A program made the translations under genes and the position numbers. From an uncultured Pelagibacteraceae bacterium (GTDB lineage Bacteria > Pseudomonadota > Alphaproteobacteria > Pelagibacterales > Pelagibacteraceae): a stretch of 54,426 nucleotides of DNA. Below the pieces are notes generated by a model that saw nothing but the letters and a program-made list of their open reading frames with translations, was not told where the DNA came from and searched no databases. Of the stretch, positions 19,659-29,343 are shown in pieces. Location of the stretch: NCBI GenBank assembly GCA_902536575.1, contig CACAYA010000006.1, positions 1 to 54,426 of the forward strand, in the 5' to 3' direction. How positions within the stretch are numbered: position 1 is the stretch's first letter; the number at the start of each line of letters is the position of its first letter.

Positions 19659-21090
19659 GATGTCTAATTTTTTAAATAAAATAATAATTTTAACAATTTT
19701 AATAATACCCAACATTGTTAATGCTGATTTTTTTGAGGATATAACTGATAAAATTTTAGATAATCCAAAAAGACTTAGTTATGGCATTTCTGTTGCCGAT
19801 ATAAATCAAAATGGAAAATATGAATTTATAGTTACAGGATTTGGTTATCCTAATTTAGCTTTATCATATGACAATGGAAATTTAATTAATATTGCTAATC
19901 AAAATGTATTTTCTGATGAATCTAGAAAAACTATTGGTGTTGCAGCCTGTGATGTTGATAGAGATGGTTATGAAGAAATATATTTTCTTAACACGGATAC
20001 ATATAGTGGAACAAAAAAATATTCAGACAGACTTATAGATTTAGAAGAAAATAAATTTTTAGACATGTTCGAAATTGAAAAAAATAAAGAGGATCTAAAT
20101 TTAACAGCAGGCAGATCTGTTGCTTGTGTGGATAGGAAAGGTAATGGCGAATATGGTCTCTATGTATCAAATTATGGTGGACCAACGAGGTTTTATGAGA
20201 TTGAAGATAAAAAGATTAAGGATAAATCAGTTAGTTTAAATTTAGATAAGGTTACAGGTGGAAGGGCAGTTGTTTCAGGGCACATTTTAACAGATAGATC
20301 TGATATTTTTGCAGCAAATGAAAGAGGTGCAAATTTTCTTTTGAAAAATAATAATGGGGTTTTTGAAGATGTAGCTTTTGATTATCGAGTAGATGATGTG
20401 ATCCAAAACGGAAGAGGAACTACACTATCAGACATACTTTATCGAGGAAGATTAGATATAATAAGTGGAAATTGGCAGGGTTATCACAGAGCTTACGCCT
20501 TAAAAGATAATCAATTTAAAGATATAGGTAATAGTAAATTTGATAAACCTTCAAGAATTCGAACCATTATATCTGCTGATTTTGATAACGACGGTTATGA
20601 TGAAGTCTTCATGAACAACATAGCTGAGCCTAACAAGTTATTTAGGATAATAGAGAATGGAGCTTTTGAGGAAATAATTCTGGAAACAGGCCTTGAACCT
20701 GATGGGTTTGGCACAGGAGCTGCAGTTGCTGACATTGATGGTGATGGTATTTTAGAATTACTAGTTTCTCGTGGTGAAAGCAAAGAACAGGCATTAACTT
20801 TATATAAAGCAAAAGTTGATAAACAGAGCAAATATTTGAGAATTAAACCTCTTAATAAATTTGGAGCTCCAGCGAGGGGTGCAACAGTCACATTATTTAC
20901 AAATCAAAGAAAACATTCAAAAACTATTGATGCTGGATCTGGTTATTTGTGTCAAATGGAGCCTGTGGCACATTATGGAATAAGAAAAAACGAAAAAAAT
21001 TTTAAAGTAGAAGTTAAATGGACTGATGGTACTAAAAATTTAATCAAAATAACTTCGTTAAATCAAACAGTTACTGTAAAACAAAAATGA
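19648..21090 (+). CDS. FG-GAP/VCBS repeat protein with ASPIC/UnbV (CRTAC1) C-terminal domain, secreted
   Basis: Signal peptide; DVDRDGYEEIY, DFDNDGYDEVF, DIDGDGILELL repeats; C-terminal GAPARGATVTLF...GSGYLCQMEPVAHYGI...VEVKWTDGT. Confidence 0.85.
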   Translation: MKNKMSNFLNKIIILTILIIPNIVNADFFEDITDKILDNPKRLSYGISVADINQNGKYEFIVTGFGYPNLALSYDNGNLINIANQNVFSDESRKTIGVAACDVDRDGYEEIYFLNTDTYSGTKKYSDRLIDLEENKFLDMFEIEKNKEDLNLTAGRSVACVDRKGNGEYGLYVSNYGGPTRFYEIEDKKIKDKSVSLNLDKVTGGRAVVSGHILTDRSDIFAANERGANFLLKNNNGVFEDVAFDYRVDDVIQNGRGTTLSDILYRGRLDIISGNWQGYHRAYALKDNQFKDIGNSKFDKPSRIRTIISADFDNDGYDEVFMNNIAEPNKLFRIIENGAFEEIILETGLEPDGFGTGAAVADIDGDGILELLVSRGESKEQALTLYKAKVDKQSKYLRIKPLNKFGAPARGATVTLFTNQRKHSKTIDAGSGYLCQMEPVAHYGIRKNEKNFKVEVKWTDGTKNLIKITSLNQTVTVKQK

Positions 21091-21776
21091 AAAAAATCTT
21101 ATCTAAATTCATTTTAATTTTCTTTGTATTTTTTCAATTTGAATCATTTGCACAAGAAAAAAATTATCATAAAGAATTAATTACTGATTGGTCTAGAATA
21201 TTTCCAGATCAAAATAGAAATGCGGCTGGACCAAAGTTTTTTAAGTATATTATAGATAAAGAAATTACATATAAAGATTTTACAGAATTTAATAAATTAT
21301 ATTGTGCAGTTTCTGGATCATTAATTGACCCAAATAGCGAACCAGATTTTCTATACGCTAAAGAGAGCAAAACTGGCGAAAAAATTTGTGGTGACTACTA
21401 TAAGTGCTGCATTCCTTGCTCGTGCGATATAATGAAATATTCTGAAGTTGAAAAGATGACTCATAAGTTTTTGGATGGTTTAAAAGATTTTTATGTATTC
21501 ACTATCAAAAATCCTTGCAAGAAGAAAGATTTTCCTGACAGGGTAAATAAAGATTACTTTTGTGATGGAGAAAAAATCAATAATAATCAAGTTTATAATC
21601 TTAATGATCGAGTAGTAATAGGTTTATTTCATGAGGGAAGAAGCTGTAAAAAAGAGGAGATAGATTTTGTAAAAAGTCATCAAGTAACAGGAAGGTTTTG
21701 TGAATTAAGAAATAATACTCCTTTAGAAAATTTAAAAACTGGAATGGGTGATATATTTATAAAGCTTGCCAGATAA
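21087..21776 (+). CDS. Secreted cysteine-rich hypothetical protein
   Basis: Signal peptide (ILSKFILIFFVFFQFESFAQ); 10 cysteines including CGDYYKCCIPCSCD; ATGA overlap with upstream gene. Confidence 0.7.
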   Translation: MKKILSKFILIFFVFFQFESFAQEKNYHKELITDWSRIFPDQNRNAAGPKFFKYIIDKEITYKDFTEFNKLYCAVSGSLIDPNSEPDFLYAKESKTGEKICGDYYKCCIPCSCDIMKYSEVEKMTHKFLDGLKDFYVFTIKNPCKKKDFPDRVNKDYFCDGEKINNNQVYNLNDRVVIGLFHEGRSCKKEEIDFVKSHQVTGRFCELRNNTPLENLKTGMGDIFIKLAR

Positions 21777-21823
21777 TATTTTTTAATTTGTTCAGAGATC
21801 TTTTCTGAGCTAAGCTAAATTTA

Positions 21824-22543
21824 GTGAATATTATCGTATTACAACACATTAAGATAGAAGACCCCGGATATATCAAAGATTTAATGTTAGCTGATGGATT
21901 TAATCTAACCACTATTGAGTTAGATGAAGGTGAAAAAATACCTGAAGATTTAAATAAATTTGATGGAATGTTTTGCATGGGAGGTCCAATGGATACTTTT
22001 ATGGAAAAGCAATATCCATGGCTAGTTGAGGAAAAGAAAAAAATTAAAGAGTTTGTTGTAGATTTAAAAAAACCTTATTTAGGATTCTGTTTGGGCTGTC
22101 AGTTATTAGGAGAAGTAATAGGGGGGCAGGTAGTTAAATCAAATCCCGCTGAGATTGGCATGATGGATATCAACTTTACAAAAGAAAAGGAAGTTGACAA
22201 TTTGTTTTCAAAATTTCCTAACCAAATAAAAAGTCTTCAATGGCATTCCTATGAGGTGCAAGGCATTCAAAATCATAAGGATGTGACTTTATTAGCTTCA
22301 TCACCGGTTACAAAATTTCAAATTTTTAAATACCAAAACCACGCCTATGGAATTCAATTCCATATAGAAATAAAAAATACCACAGTCAATGAATGGGGAT
22401 GTGTCCCAGAATATAAAAAAGCTTTAGAGGATCAGCTTGGTAATGGTGCGTTAGAAAAATTTGACCAATCTGCAAAGGATAATATGAAAGATATGAATAA
22501 CTATTCTACAATCCTTTATAATAATTTTAAAAAACTTTTATGA
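21824..22543 (+). CDS. Class I glutamine amidotransferase (GMP synthase-like)
   Basis: GTG start; YLGFCLGCQLLGEVIGGQV, SLQWHSYEV, YGIQFHIEI catalytic Cys/His/Glu. Confidence 0.92.
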   Translation: MNIIVLQHIKIEDPGYIKDLMLADGFNLTTIELDEGEKIPEDLNKFDGMFCMGGPMDTFMEKQYPWLVEEKKKIKEFVVDLKKPYLGFCLGCQLLGEVIGGQVVKSNPAEIGMMDINFTKEKEVDNLFSKFPNQIKSLQWHSYEVQGIQNHKDVTLLASSPVTKFQIFKYQNHAYGIQFHIEIKNTTVNEWGCVPEYKKALEDQLGNGALEKFDQSAKDNMKDMNNYSTILYNNFKKLL

Positions 22544-22761
22544 ATAATAAAATATTTGAATGGGCTGGAGTTATAACTGCAATATTATATTCTTTGTTTG
22601 TAGCTTTAAATATCGGAATTGAATTTTTTGGTTTTTGCTTATTACTTTTTTCGGCAGTTTTAATAGGAATATGGGCCTATAGAGGTGGTCATAAAGGAAT
22701 TTTATTTCTACAATTTTTTTATGCAACAGCTGGTATTATCGGTATGGTACGTTGGTTTTAA
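22540..22761 (+). CDS. Small membrane protein, hypothetical
   Basis: 73 aa with three hydrophobic segments (VITAILYSLFVALNIGIEFFGFCLLLFSAVLIGIWAYRGG); ATGA overlap. Confidence 0.7.
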   Translation: MNNKIFEWAGVITAILYSLFVALNIGIEFFGFCLLLFSAVLIGIWAYRGGHKGILFLQFFYATAGIIGMVRWF

Positions 22762-23897
22762 TTAAAGCTTGATATTATTTTTGGAATATAATTTTTAAAA
22801 TTAAAAAAACCTTTGTTGCAATATTGCCAGGAAAATCGATCAAGTTCCCTGTATAAAAAGTCTAATTTAATATTATTTGAATTTAAATAATTTAAGTTTT
22901 CACCCACAGCTGGATATAGTCCGTAACAATTTTCAATATTTTTAATTTCATTAATATCAATAACCTCACATTCGATAGAATTATCTTTCAATCTTTGTTG
23001 TTGGTCATCAATTAAAAGAGACTTAAATTTCACTGACTTCTCACTGAGCTTGATAGATCTATTTTCATTTTTAACAGCAACTATATATATTTTTTTAAAA
23101 TTATTTTCTTTGAAGTCAGTGATTTCAAATGAGAGATTATTCTCAAAAACTACAAGATTTTTTCCCTCAATATCCTGAGGATTGCTGAAATCTTGTCTAA
23201 TTATAGAGTAAGTTTTTTCTGAAATTTTTGGAGGAGCATTCTCGTTTAATTTGATGTTTTGAAATCTGTTATTGGTAAATTTTTTTATATTCCATTCACT
23301 TGCCAGGTAATGCTTACCTTGTGTTTGAATTCCAGCTACCCATCTCCAACCAAGTGTGTTAGATGCAGCATCTCCATCATACAGATGTTGCATAAAAAAC
23401 TCAGCACCAAGTTGCCATGGCAATTCTAAAGTGAAAATCCAAATACTCGCAAACCACATTCTACTATGGTTGTGAAGATAGTTATTTTCTTTGAGTTCAT
23501 TTACCCAGTAATTAAAGCATTCAATATTTGTTTTCCCTTCGATTGCATTTAAATAATCTCTGTTATCTTTAAAATCTTCACTTATTTTTTTTAGCTCTAT
23601 TAAATAATCATTCCATACATTTGGTCTTAGCTCGAGCCACCCTTTCCAATATGTACGCCAAAGAACTTCTTGAATAAACTTTTCATTTTTAGCGAAAGAA
23701 AATTTATCAAGAGATTTTTTTATTATTTCTTTTTCGTTTATTATCCCGTGTGTAATGTAAGGTGATAAGCACGAGACATTAGATCTATCCTCTGGACCAA
23801 AATCAAAATTTCTTAATTTAGAGTAATCTGTTAAATTATTTTCAATAAAATGATGTAGTTTTTCAATGGCTTTCGCCCTCGAAGCTTCAAATTTCAT
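22758..23897 (-). CDS. FAD-binding photolyase/cryptochrome-like protein lacking N-terminal antenna domain
   Basis: SCLSPYITHGIINEKEI, EVLWRTYWKGWLE, LHNHSRMWFASIWIFTLELPWQLGAEFFMQHLYDGDAASNTLGWRWVAGIQTQGKHYLASEWNI. Confidence 0.9.
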   Translation of the reverse strand: MKFEASRAKAIEKLHHFIENNLTDYSKLRNFDFGPEDRSNVSCLSPYITHGIINEKEIIKKSLDKFSFAKNEKFIQEVLWRTYWKGWLELRPNVWNDYLIELKKISEDFKDNRDYLNAIEGKTNIECFNYWVNELKENNYLHNHSRMWFASIWIFTLELPWQLGAEFFMQHLYDGDAASNTLGWRWVAGIQTQGKHYLASEWNIKKFTNNRFQNIKLNENAPPKISEKTYSIIRQDFSNPQDIEGKNLVVFENNLSFEITDFKENNFKKIYIVAVKNENRSIKLSEKSVKFKSLLIDDQQQRLKDNSIECEVIDINEIKNIENCYGLYPAVGENLNYLNSNNIKLDFLYRELDRFSWQYCNKGFFNFKNYIPKIISSFN

Positions 23898-23904
23898 ATT
23901 AAAA

Positions 23905-24285
23905 CTACCTAGATTTTTTTTTCTTTAGACCTAGTTTGTCACTATGTCTTAATCTTAGAACAACTATTGCTCCAGCGATCAATAATATAGCAACTGCCTC
24001 ATAAACAAGAGCTGTAGGATCCATTTCTTTTCCCTGAAGAATAATAAATCGAGCAAGAGCTGTGATTGCAATAAGAAGTGGTAAGGTTATGCTTATAGAT
24101 TGTTGATTCCAAAAAACCCTTACCATCGCAAGAACTTCTAAATATAGAAACATTAAAAGCAAATCAGCTAGAGTAACTATTTGATTTGTAAACATATTTA
24201 ATATTTCAATGCCAACAGCAATAACAGTGCTGATTAAAATAATACACATTAACCCCAATTGTAGGTTTTTTGCTATTTTATCCAT
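23905..24285 (-). CDS. Phosphate-starvation-inducible PsiE family protein
   Basis: 126 aa, four TM segments, LYLEVLAMVRVFWNQQSISITLPLLIAITALARFIIL pattern. Confidence 0.75.
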   Translation of the reverse strand: MDKIAKNLQLGLMCIILISTVIAVGIEILNMFTNQIVTLADLLLMFLYLEVLAMVRVFWNQQSISITLPLLIAITALARFIILQGKEMDPTALVYEAVAILLIAGAIVVLRLRHSDKLGLKKKKSR

Positions 24286-24743
24286 TATTTATCTTTACTA
24301 AATGGTAGCCATTTTTCAAATACTGATTTTGAAGAACCATCATACGGAATTGAGTAAGAATATGGGTTTGGACTAGTTAGAACCTCTATTCCTTTTGAAA
24401 AGACAAATATAAAAACTATAACAAAAACAATCACCATAATCTTAAAGGGGTCAAAATTTTTTGTCTTAAAAACGCTAGCGGAACTTTCTTCGGCTCTGTG
24501 AAAATGTTTAAATGTCATATACACTGCAAAAATCAAACCAATATGAGCTATAAAAAGACCTGCCCAACCAAATGCAAAAGTTGTATACGAAAAAACATAT
24601 AAACTAAAGACAGTGGTCCAAATAAAACTTAAAACTAAAAGAATTTGCAATCGCACTGTTTTAGGCAGAGCCCTCAAATCATTTTTACTATCATCAAATA
24701 AAATGTTTGCTGCCTCTATCATCCAATTTTTTAACGATTCCAT
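24285..24743 (-). CDS. Membrane protein, hypothetical
   Basis: 152 aa with three hydrophobic segments; 1-bp overlap with PsiE-like gene. Confidence 0.65.
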   Translation of the reverse strand: MESLKNWMIEAANILFDDSKNDLRALPKTVRLQILLVLSFIWTTVFSLYVFSYTTFAFGWAGLFIAHIGLIFAVYMTFKHFHRAEESSASVFKTKNFDPFKIMVIVFVIVFIFVFSKGIEVLTSPNPYSYSIPYDGSSKSVFEKWLPFSKDK

Positions 24744-24800
24744 AGTTCTAAGATATAGTTTTAAACAAATTTGACAAACAATAAATTGACCTAAGATTTA

Positions 24801-25988
24801 TTAAGAACGTAGTTTTTTCTTATGAAAATTAATAAATCTTTCAACATTTGTTTTATTAAAGGTTTTATTTTCTTCAAAAGAAACTTTTCTCATAGAGTAG
24901 GCTGCACTCTTAGTTTGTCTAGAAATTATCGTAACATTCCCTTTGTAAAGTTTGAGTTTAACCGAACCATTAACTTTATTTTTATTTAAATCTACAATTT
25001 TTTGAAGTTTAAATCTTTCTTTTGAATACCAGTAGCCATTGTAAATAAGCTCTGCATATCTTGGCATAATTTGATCTTTTTTATGCATTGTATCTTTATC
25101 GAGAGTTACAGACTCGATTGCACGATGGGCATGCATTAATAAGGTACCCCCAGGTGTTTCGTATACACCTCTAGACTTTATTCCAATAAATCTATTCTCA
25201 ACTAAATCAACTCTGCCAATTCCATTTTTACCTGCAAGTTGATTTAATTTTTCTAATAATTTTGCTGGGGTAATTCTTTTCCCATTGATACCAAATGGAT
25301 CTCCGTTTTTAAAATTGACAGTAACAAAAGATGCTTTATTTGGTGCCTTTTCTGGCGAAACTGATCTTTGAAAAATAAATTCTGGTGCAAAATTTTTGGG
25401 ATTTTCTAAAAGCTTACCTTCAGTAGAAGTGTGAAATAAATTATCGTCTACTGAAAAAGGAGATGCACCTTTTTTATCCTTTGGAATAGTTATGTGGTGT
25501 TTTTTTGCATAATTAATCAGATCAGTTCTTGATTTTAATTTCCAAATTCTCCAAGGAGCGATGATTTTTATTTTGGGGTCAAAGTAATGATAGCCTAATT
25601 CAAATCTTACTTGATCGTTTCCTTTACCTGTTGCACCATGGGATACAGCAAATGCCTTAAATTTTTTAGCAACTCTAATCTGATCTTTAGCTATGAGCGG
25701 TCTTGCTATGGATGTACCCAACAAGTAGACACCTTCATAAATAGCATGACCTCTGATCATTGGATAAACATAATCTTTTACAAAGATATCTTTTAAATCT
25801 TTAATAATTATTTTATTAACACCAAATTTTTTTGCATTAGAGATAATTTTTTTTCTATCAATCTCTTGCCCTACATCTGCGGTGTAACAAATTACTTCTG
25901 CGTCATAATTTTCTTGAAGCCATTTTAAAATTATAGAGGTATCAAGCCCTCCAGAGTATGCTAGAACAATTTTCTTTTTTGATTTCAT
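24801..25988 (-). CDS. argG: Argininosuccinate synthase
   Basis: VLAYSGGLDTSIILKWL, LGTSIARPLIAK, SHGATGKGNDQVRFE, GRVDLVENRFIGIKSRGVYETPGGTLL. Confidence 0.99.
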   Translation of the reverse strand: MKSKKKIVLAYSGGLDTSIILKWLQENYDAEVICYTADVGQEIDRKKIISNAKKFGVNKIIIKDLKDIFVKDYVYPMIRGHAIYEGVYLLGTSIARPLIAKDQIRVAKKFKAFAVSHGATGKGNDQVRFELGYHYFDPKIKIIAPWRIWKLKSRTDLINYAKKHHITIPKDKKGASPFSVDDNLFHTSTEGKLLENPKNFAPEFIFQRSVSPEKAPNKASFVTVNFKNGDPFGINGKRITPAKLLEKLNQLAGKNGIGRVDLVENRFIGIKSRGVYETPGGTLLMHAHRAIESVTLDKDTMHKKDQIMPRYAELIYNGYWYSKERFKLQKIVDLNKNKVNGSVKLKLYKGNVTIISRQTKSAAYSMRKVSFEENKTFNKTNVERFINFHKKKLRS

Positions 25989-25992
25989 TAAA

Positions 25993-26505
25993 TTAACTGC
26001 AAGCTTTTCGAGATGCGTTATAAGCTTTAGTAAATCCTAGCAATGAATAGTGATCAATTGTCTGAGAACCCTTTTGATTGTATCCTGTAATCATTATTCG
26101 AGAACCTTTTCTCATTTGCTTAATCATTTTTAGTTCAATCTTATTATCAGCAATCCATGCAAAGCCTTGTTCTTTAATGTCAAATTTAAACTTATTTTTT
26201 CCTGAAGCTGCAGTAACAGAGTTGCTTCTGTTAAATTCATAGCCTGGGGTGACACTCACTTCATTGGTAATGTTTTCGTTTGGTCTAAAGGCTACAAATA
26301 ATTTTGCATCTCTCTTGTTTGTTTTTGGAGCTTGCAAGATAGGTGAGGATTGTGCGAAACAAACTTTTCCACTTGCTTCAGAAACTACCATAGCTTCCCA
26401 GTCCTTATATTTGCCAATTTTCTTTACTTCTTGAGCTTGAAGCTGGCTAAAGCTAGCTAAAAACAAAATACTACAAAACGTTATAATTCTTTTAATTAAG
26501 GACAT
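25993..26505 (-). CDS. Invasion-associated locus B (IalB)-family secreted protein
   Basis: Signal peptide; KYKDWEAMVVSEASGKVCFAQSSP...RDAKLFVAFRP. Confidence 0.8.
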   Translation of the reverse strand: MSLIKRIITFCSILFLASFSQLQAQEVKKIGKYKDWEAMVVSEASGKVCFAQSSPILQAPKTNKRDAKLFVAFRPNENITNEVSVTPGYEFNRSNSVTAASGKNKFKFDIKEQGFAWIADNKIELKMIKQMRKGSRIMITGYNQKGSQTIDHYSLLGFTKAYNASRKACS

Positions 26506-27530
26506 GGATTAGGGTAAATTTTTTGAACATGGTTAATTTCTTTAATGACATCTTCTGATAGAATAACATTTACACTTTCTATATTTGTTTTCAACTGCTC
26601 CATTGTTGTTGCTCCAATAATCACACTAGTCATAAAGTCTTGTATTTCACAAAATTTGATAGACATTTGACTCATATCAAGATTATGTTTCTTGCTTATA
26701 TTATAATAAAGCTCTACCGCATCCTCAGTATTTGGCTTTCTATATCGTGTCCAAAAATCAAAATCTCTTTCCATTCGTGATCCTTTTGGAAATTTTTTAT
26801 TTCTATATTTTCCACTTAAATAACCACTTGCGAGGGGAGAATATGATAAGCATCCGATTTCCTCTCTTATTGACACTTCTGCTAATCCGACCTCGTAAGA
26901 TCTATTCAATAAACTATATGGATTTTGGATTGACATCATTCGTGGTAAATTTTTGTCCTTTGAGAGTTTAAGAAAACTCATTGTTCCCCAAGGGGTTTCG
27001 TTTGATAAACCAATGTATCTAATTTTACCTTGATCTATGTATTTATTTAATTCTTCCAACACATCTTCAAATTGGCTCCAATTATTTTCTTGATGAACAT
27101 AACCTAATCTTCCAAAGTTATTTACTTTTCTCTCTGGCCAATGAAGTTGATATAAATCAACATAGTCAGTTTTTAATCTTTTAAGACTATTATTTAAAGC
27201 ACTCTCTAGATTAGGACCTACAAAACTATTTTCTCCATTTCTTAAATAATCCCGAGCAGGTCCGGCAACTTTAGTTGCAAGAATTACCTCATCTCTTTTT
27301 TTAGTTTTCTCAAACCATTTTCCAATTATTTCTTCTGTGTCCCCATATGTCTCTTTTCTAGGTGGAACAGCATATAATTCTGCAGTATCCCAAAAATTGA
27401 CTCCCTGATCTAAAGCAAAGTCCATTTGCTCAAATGCTTCATTTTCGGTATTTTGTTCTCCCCAAGTCATAGTACCGAGACAAATTGTACTTACTTTTAA
27501 GTCCGTGTTTCCTAGATTTTTGTAATTCAT
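26496..27530 (-). CDS. Aldo/keto reductase
   Basis: MNYKNLGNTDLKVSTICLGTMTWGEQN, GVNFWDTAELYAVPP, DYVDLYQLHWPER, GLSNETPWG. Confidence 0.95.
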   Translation of the reverse strand: MNYKNLGNTDLKVSTICLGTMTWGEQNTENEAFEQMDFALDQGVNFWDTAELYAVPPRKETYGDTEEIIGKWFEKTKKRDEVILATKVAGPARDYLRNGENSFVGPNLESALNNSLKRLKTDYVDLYQLHWPERKVNNFGRLGYVHQENNWSQFEDVLEELNKYIDQGKIRYIGLSNETPWGTMSFLKLSKDKNLPRMMSIQNPYSLLNRSYEVGLAEVSIREEIGCLSYSPLASGYLSGKYRNKKFPKGSRMERDFDFWTRYRKPNTEDAVELYYNISKKHNLDMSQMSIKFCEIQDFMTSVIIGATTMEQLKTNIESVNVILSEDVIKEINHVQKIYPNPCP

Positions 27531-27606
27531 TTGAAAATTATGTTAACGTTTTACTTTCCTTTTAAGGTATCTTGAATAATTAGTAAAAGGCTATTATATA
27601 ACATCC

Positions 27607-28368
27607 ATGGAATTTGATAAAAACGGAATACTAAACAGAGCTAAAGCAGCTCAACAATCAACTGTTGTAATGGATGAAGGCTTAAGAGCCTACATGCTAA
27701 AAGTTTACAACTACATGGCAACAGGAATTTTATTAACAGGAATAGTTGCACTGATAACGTTTAAAATGTCAGTTGTTACTAATGATGCTGGATCAATTAT
27801 GGGTCTAACCCAAATAGGTAATGCGATTTATATGTCAGGTTTAAAATGGCTTGTAATGCTTGCGCCATTAGGGATAGTTTTTTATATGAGTTTTGGAATT
27901 AATAAAATGAGTGCATCAAAAGCACAAACAACTTTTTGGGTTTTTGCAGGTTTGATGGGCTTATCTTTATCTTCGATTTTACTAGTTTACACAGGCATGA
28001 GTGTAACAAGAGTTTTCTTTATTTGTTCAGCAACTTTTGGAGCAATGAGTATTTATGGATATACTACTAAAAGAGATCTAACTAAATTAGGTTCTTTTTT
28101 AATGATGGGCTTAATTGGAATAATTATAGCATCAATAGTTAATATATTTATGAAATCATCAATGATGTATTTTGTTATTTCAATATTAGGGGTATTAATT
28201 TTTGTTGGCCTTACAGCTTATGATACCCAAAAAATTAAAAATATGTACGCAGCTAGTGATACAGGTGAAATTATCGGCAAAAAAGCTGTTATGGGCGCTC
28301 TTACTCTTTATCTAGACTTTATAAATCTATTTATAATGTTGTTAAGACTTTTTGGCCAAAGACGTTAA
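27607..28368 (+). CDS. Bax inhibitor-1/YccA family membrane protein
   Basis: VMDEGLRAYMLKVYNYMATGILLTG...ILGVLIFVGLTAYDTQKIKNMY...ALTLYLDFINLFIMLLRLFGQRR. Confidence 0.97.
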   Translation: MEFDKNGILNRAKAAQQSTVVMDEGLRAYMLKVYNYMATGILLTGIVALITFKMSVVTNDAGSIMGLTQIGNAIYMSGLKWLVMLAPLGIVFYMSFGINKMSASKAQTTFWVFAGLMGLSLSSILLVYTGMSVTRVFFICSATFGAMSIYGYTTKRDLTKLGSFLMMGLIGIIIASIVNIFMKSSMMYFVISILGVLIFVGLTAYDTQKIKNMYAASDTGEIIGKKAVMGALTLYLDFINLFIMLLRLFGQRR

Positions 28369-28373
28369 ATTAA

Positions 28374-28715
28374 TTATAACTTTTTCCAATTAGTATCTTT
28401 TAATAATAATCTTAGTTCAAAAGAGTTTCTTAAAATTTCACCATTTGTATCTGTAATCAAATATTTAAGATTTTTATTTTTTGGCTTAAAATTTTTACAA
28501 ATTTTATAAATAGCATTTTCAGCTGCATTTCTAAAAACACTAAAACTCACTTGTTTGCTAGAAATATTTAATCCATAGTCTTTCCAAGATCCTTCAGACA
28601 CCATCTTTGCATATAGATCTAAAATTATTTTAAGTTCATCTTTTTCAAAGAATTGCTTTTGCTCTATTTTATTTTGAGGGTTATTGATTATTAATTTTAG
28701 ATTACTGCGCATCAA
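28374..28715 (-). CDS. DUF2794-like protein
   Basis: FEKDELKIILDLYAKMVSEGSWKDYGLNISSKQVSFSVFRNAAENAIYKICK. Confidence 0.8.
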   Translation of the reverse strand: MMRSNLKLIINNPQNKIEQKQFFEKDELKIILDLYAKMVSEGSWKDYGLNISSKQVSFSVFRNAAENAIYKICKNFKPKNKNLKYLITDTNGEILRNSFELRLLLKDTNWKKL

Positions 28716-29256
28716 TTTTATGTTTATTAATTAGTGGTATTTGAAATGCTGTAAAAATTACTGTTATTGGCAACATTCCCCATACTTTAAAGTTAACCCA
28801 GAATTCCTCAGATTGTGTCCTCCAAACAAACTCATTAAGTACGGCTAGCCCAAGAAAAAAGAACATCCATCTTTTATTTAGTATCTCCCATCCAATATCA
28901 GATAACGGCATGGATTTACCCATAATTTTTTTTAAAATAGGTTCTTTTGTAAAATATTTTCCAAAAAATAAAGCTAAGGCAAATAAAATATTTATTATAG
29001 TTGGTTTTACATAAATAAATATTGGATCATTAAAATAAATAGTTAGTCCGCCAAAGAATGTGATTAATATTCCACTAACCAATGGCATTGGGGGTATTTT
29101 TTTTTCAAAGAACCATACAACCGCCAAAGCAATTAAAGTTGCAACTATAAGTGGAGGTATTGCAACTGATAAATTTTTATCATTATTATAATAAAAGAAA
29201 AAAAATATTGCTAATGGCCCGAAATCGGTAATAAATTTCAAAAAAGATTTATTCAC
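28702..29256 (-). CDS. Septation protein A / inner membrane-spanning protein YciB family
   Basis: DFGPLAIFFFFYY...ILITFFGGLTIYFNDPIFIYVKPTIINILFALALFFGKYF...NEFVWRTQSEEFWVNFKVWG. Confidence 0.95.
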   Translation of the reverse strand: MNKSFLKFITDFGPLAIFFFFYYNNDKNLSVAIPPLIVATLIALAVVWFFEKKIPPMPLVSGILITFFGGLTIYFNDPIFIYVKPTIINILFALALFFGKYFTKEPILKKIMGKSMPLSDIGWEILNKRWMFFFLGLAVLNEFVWRTQSEEFWVNFKVWGMLPITVIFTAFQIPLINKHKIDAQ

Positions 29257-29343
29257 TAAAGAGATATTAACATATTTGCCACATCACAAAACATTAATCT
29301 TTTTTGCATTGATTTTTATATTTAAATACCCATACTAAAGATA

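Noticed and set aside
21781-21815. Short inverted repeat TCAGA...TCTGA before the glutamine amidotransferase as a terminator
   Set aside because: Stem is only about 5 bp with no following T tract; too weak to call.
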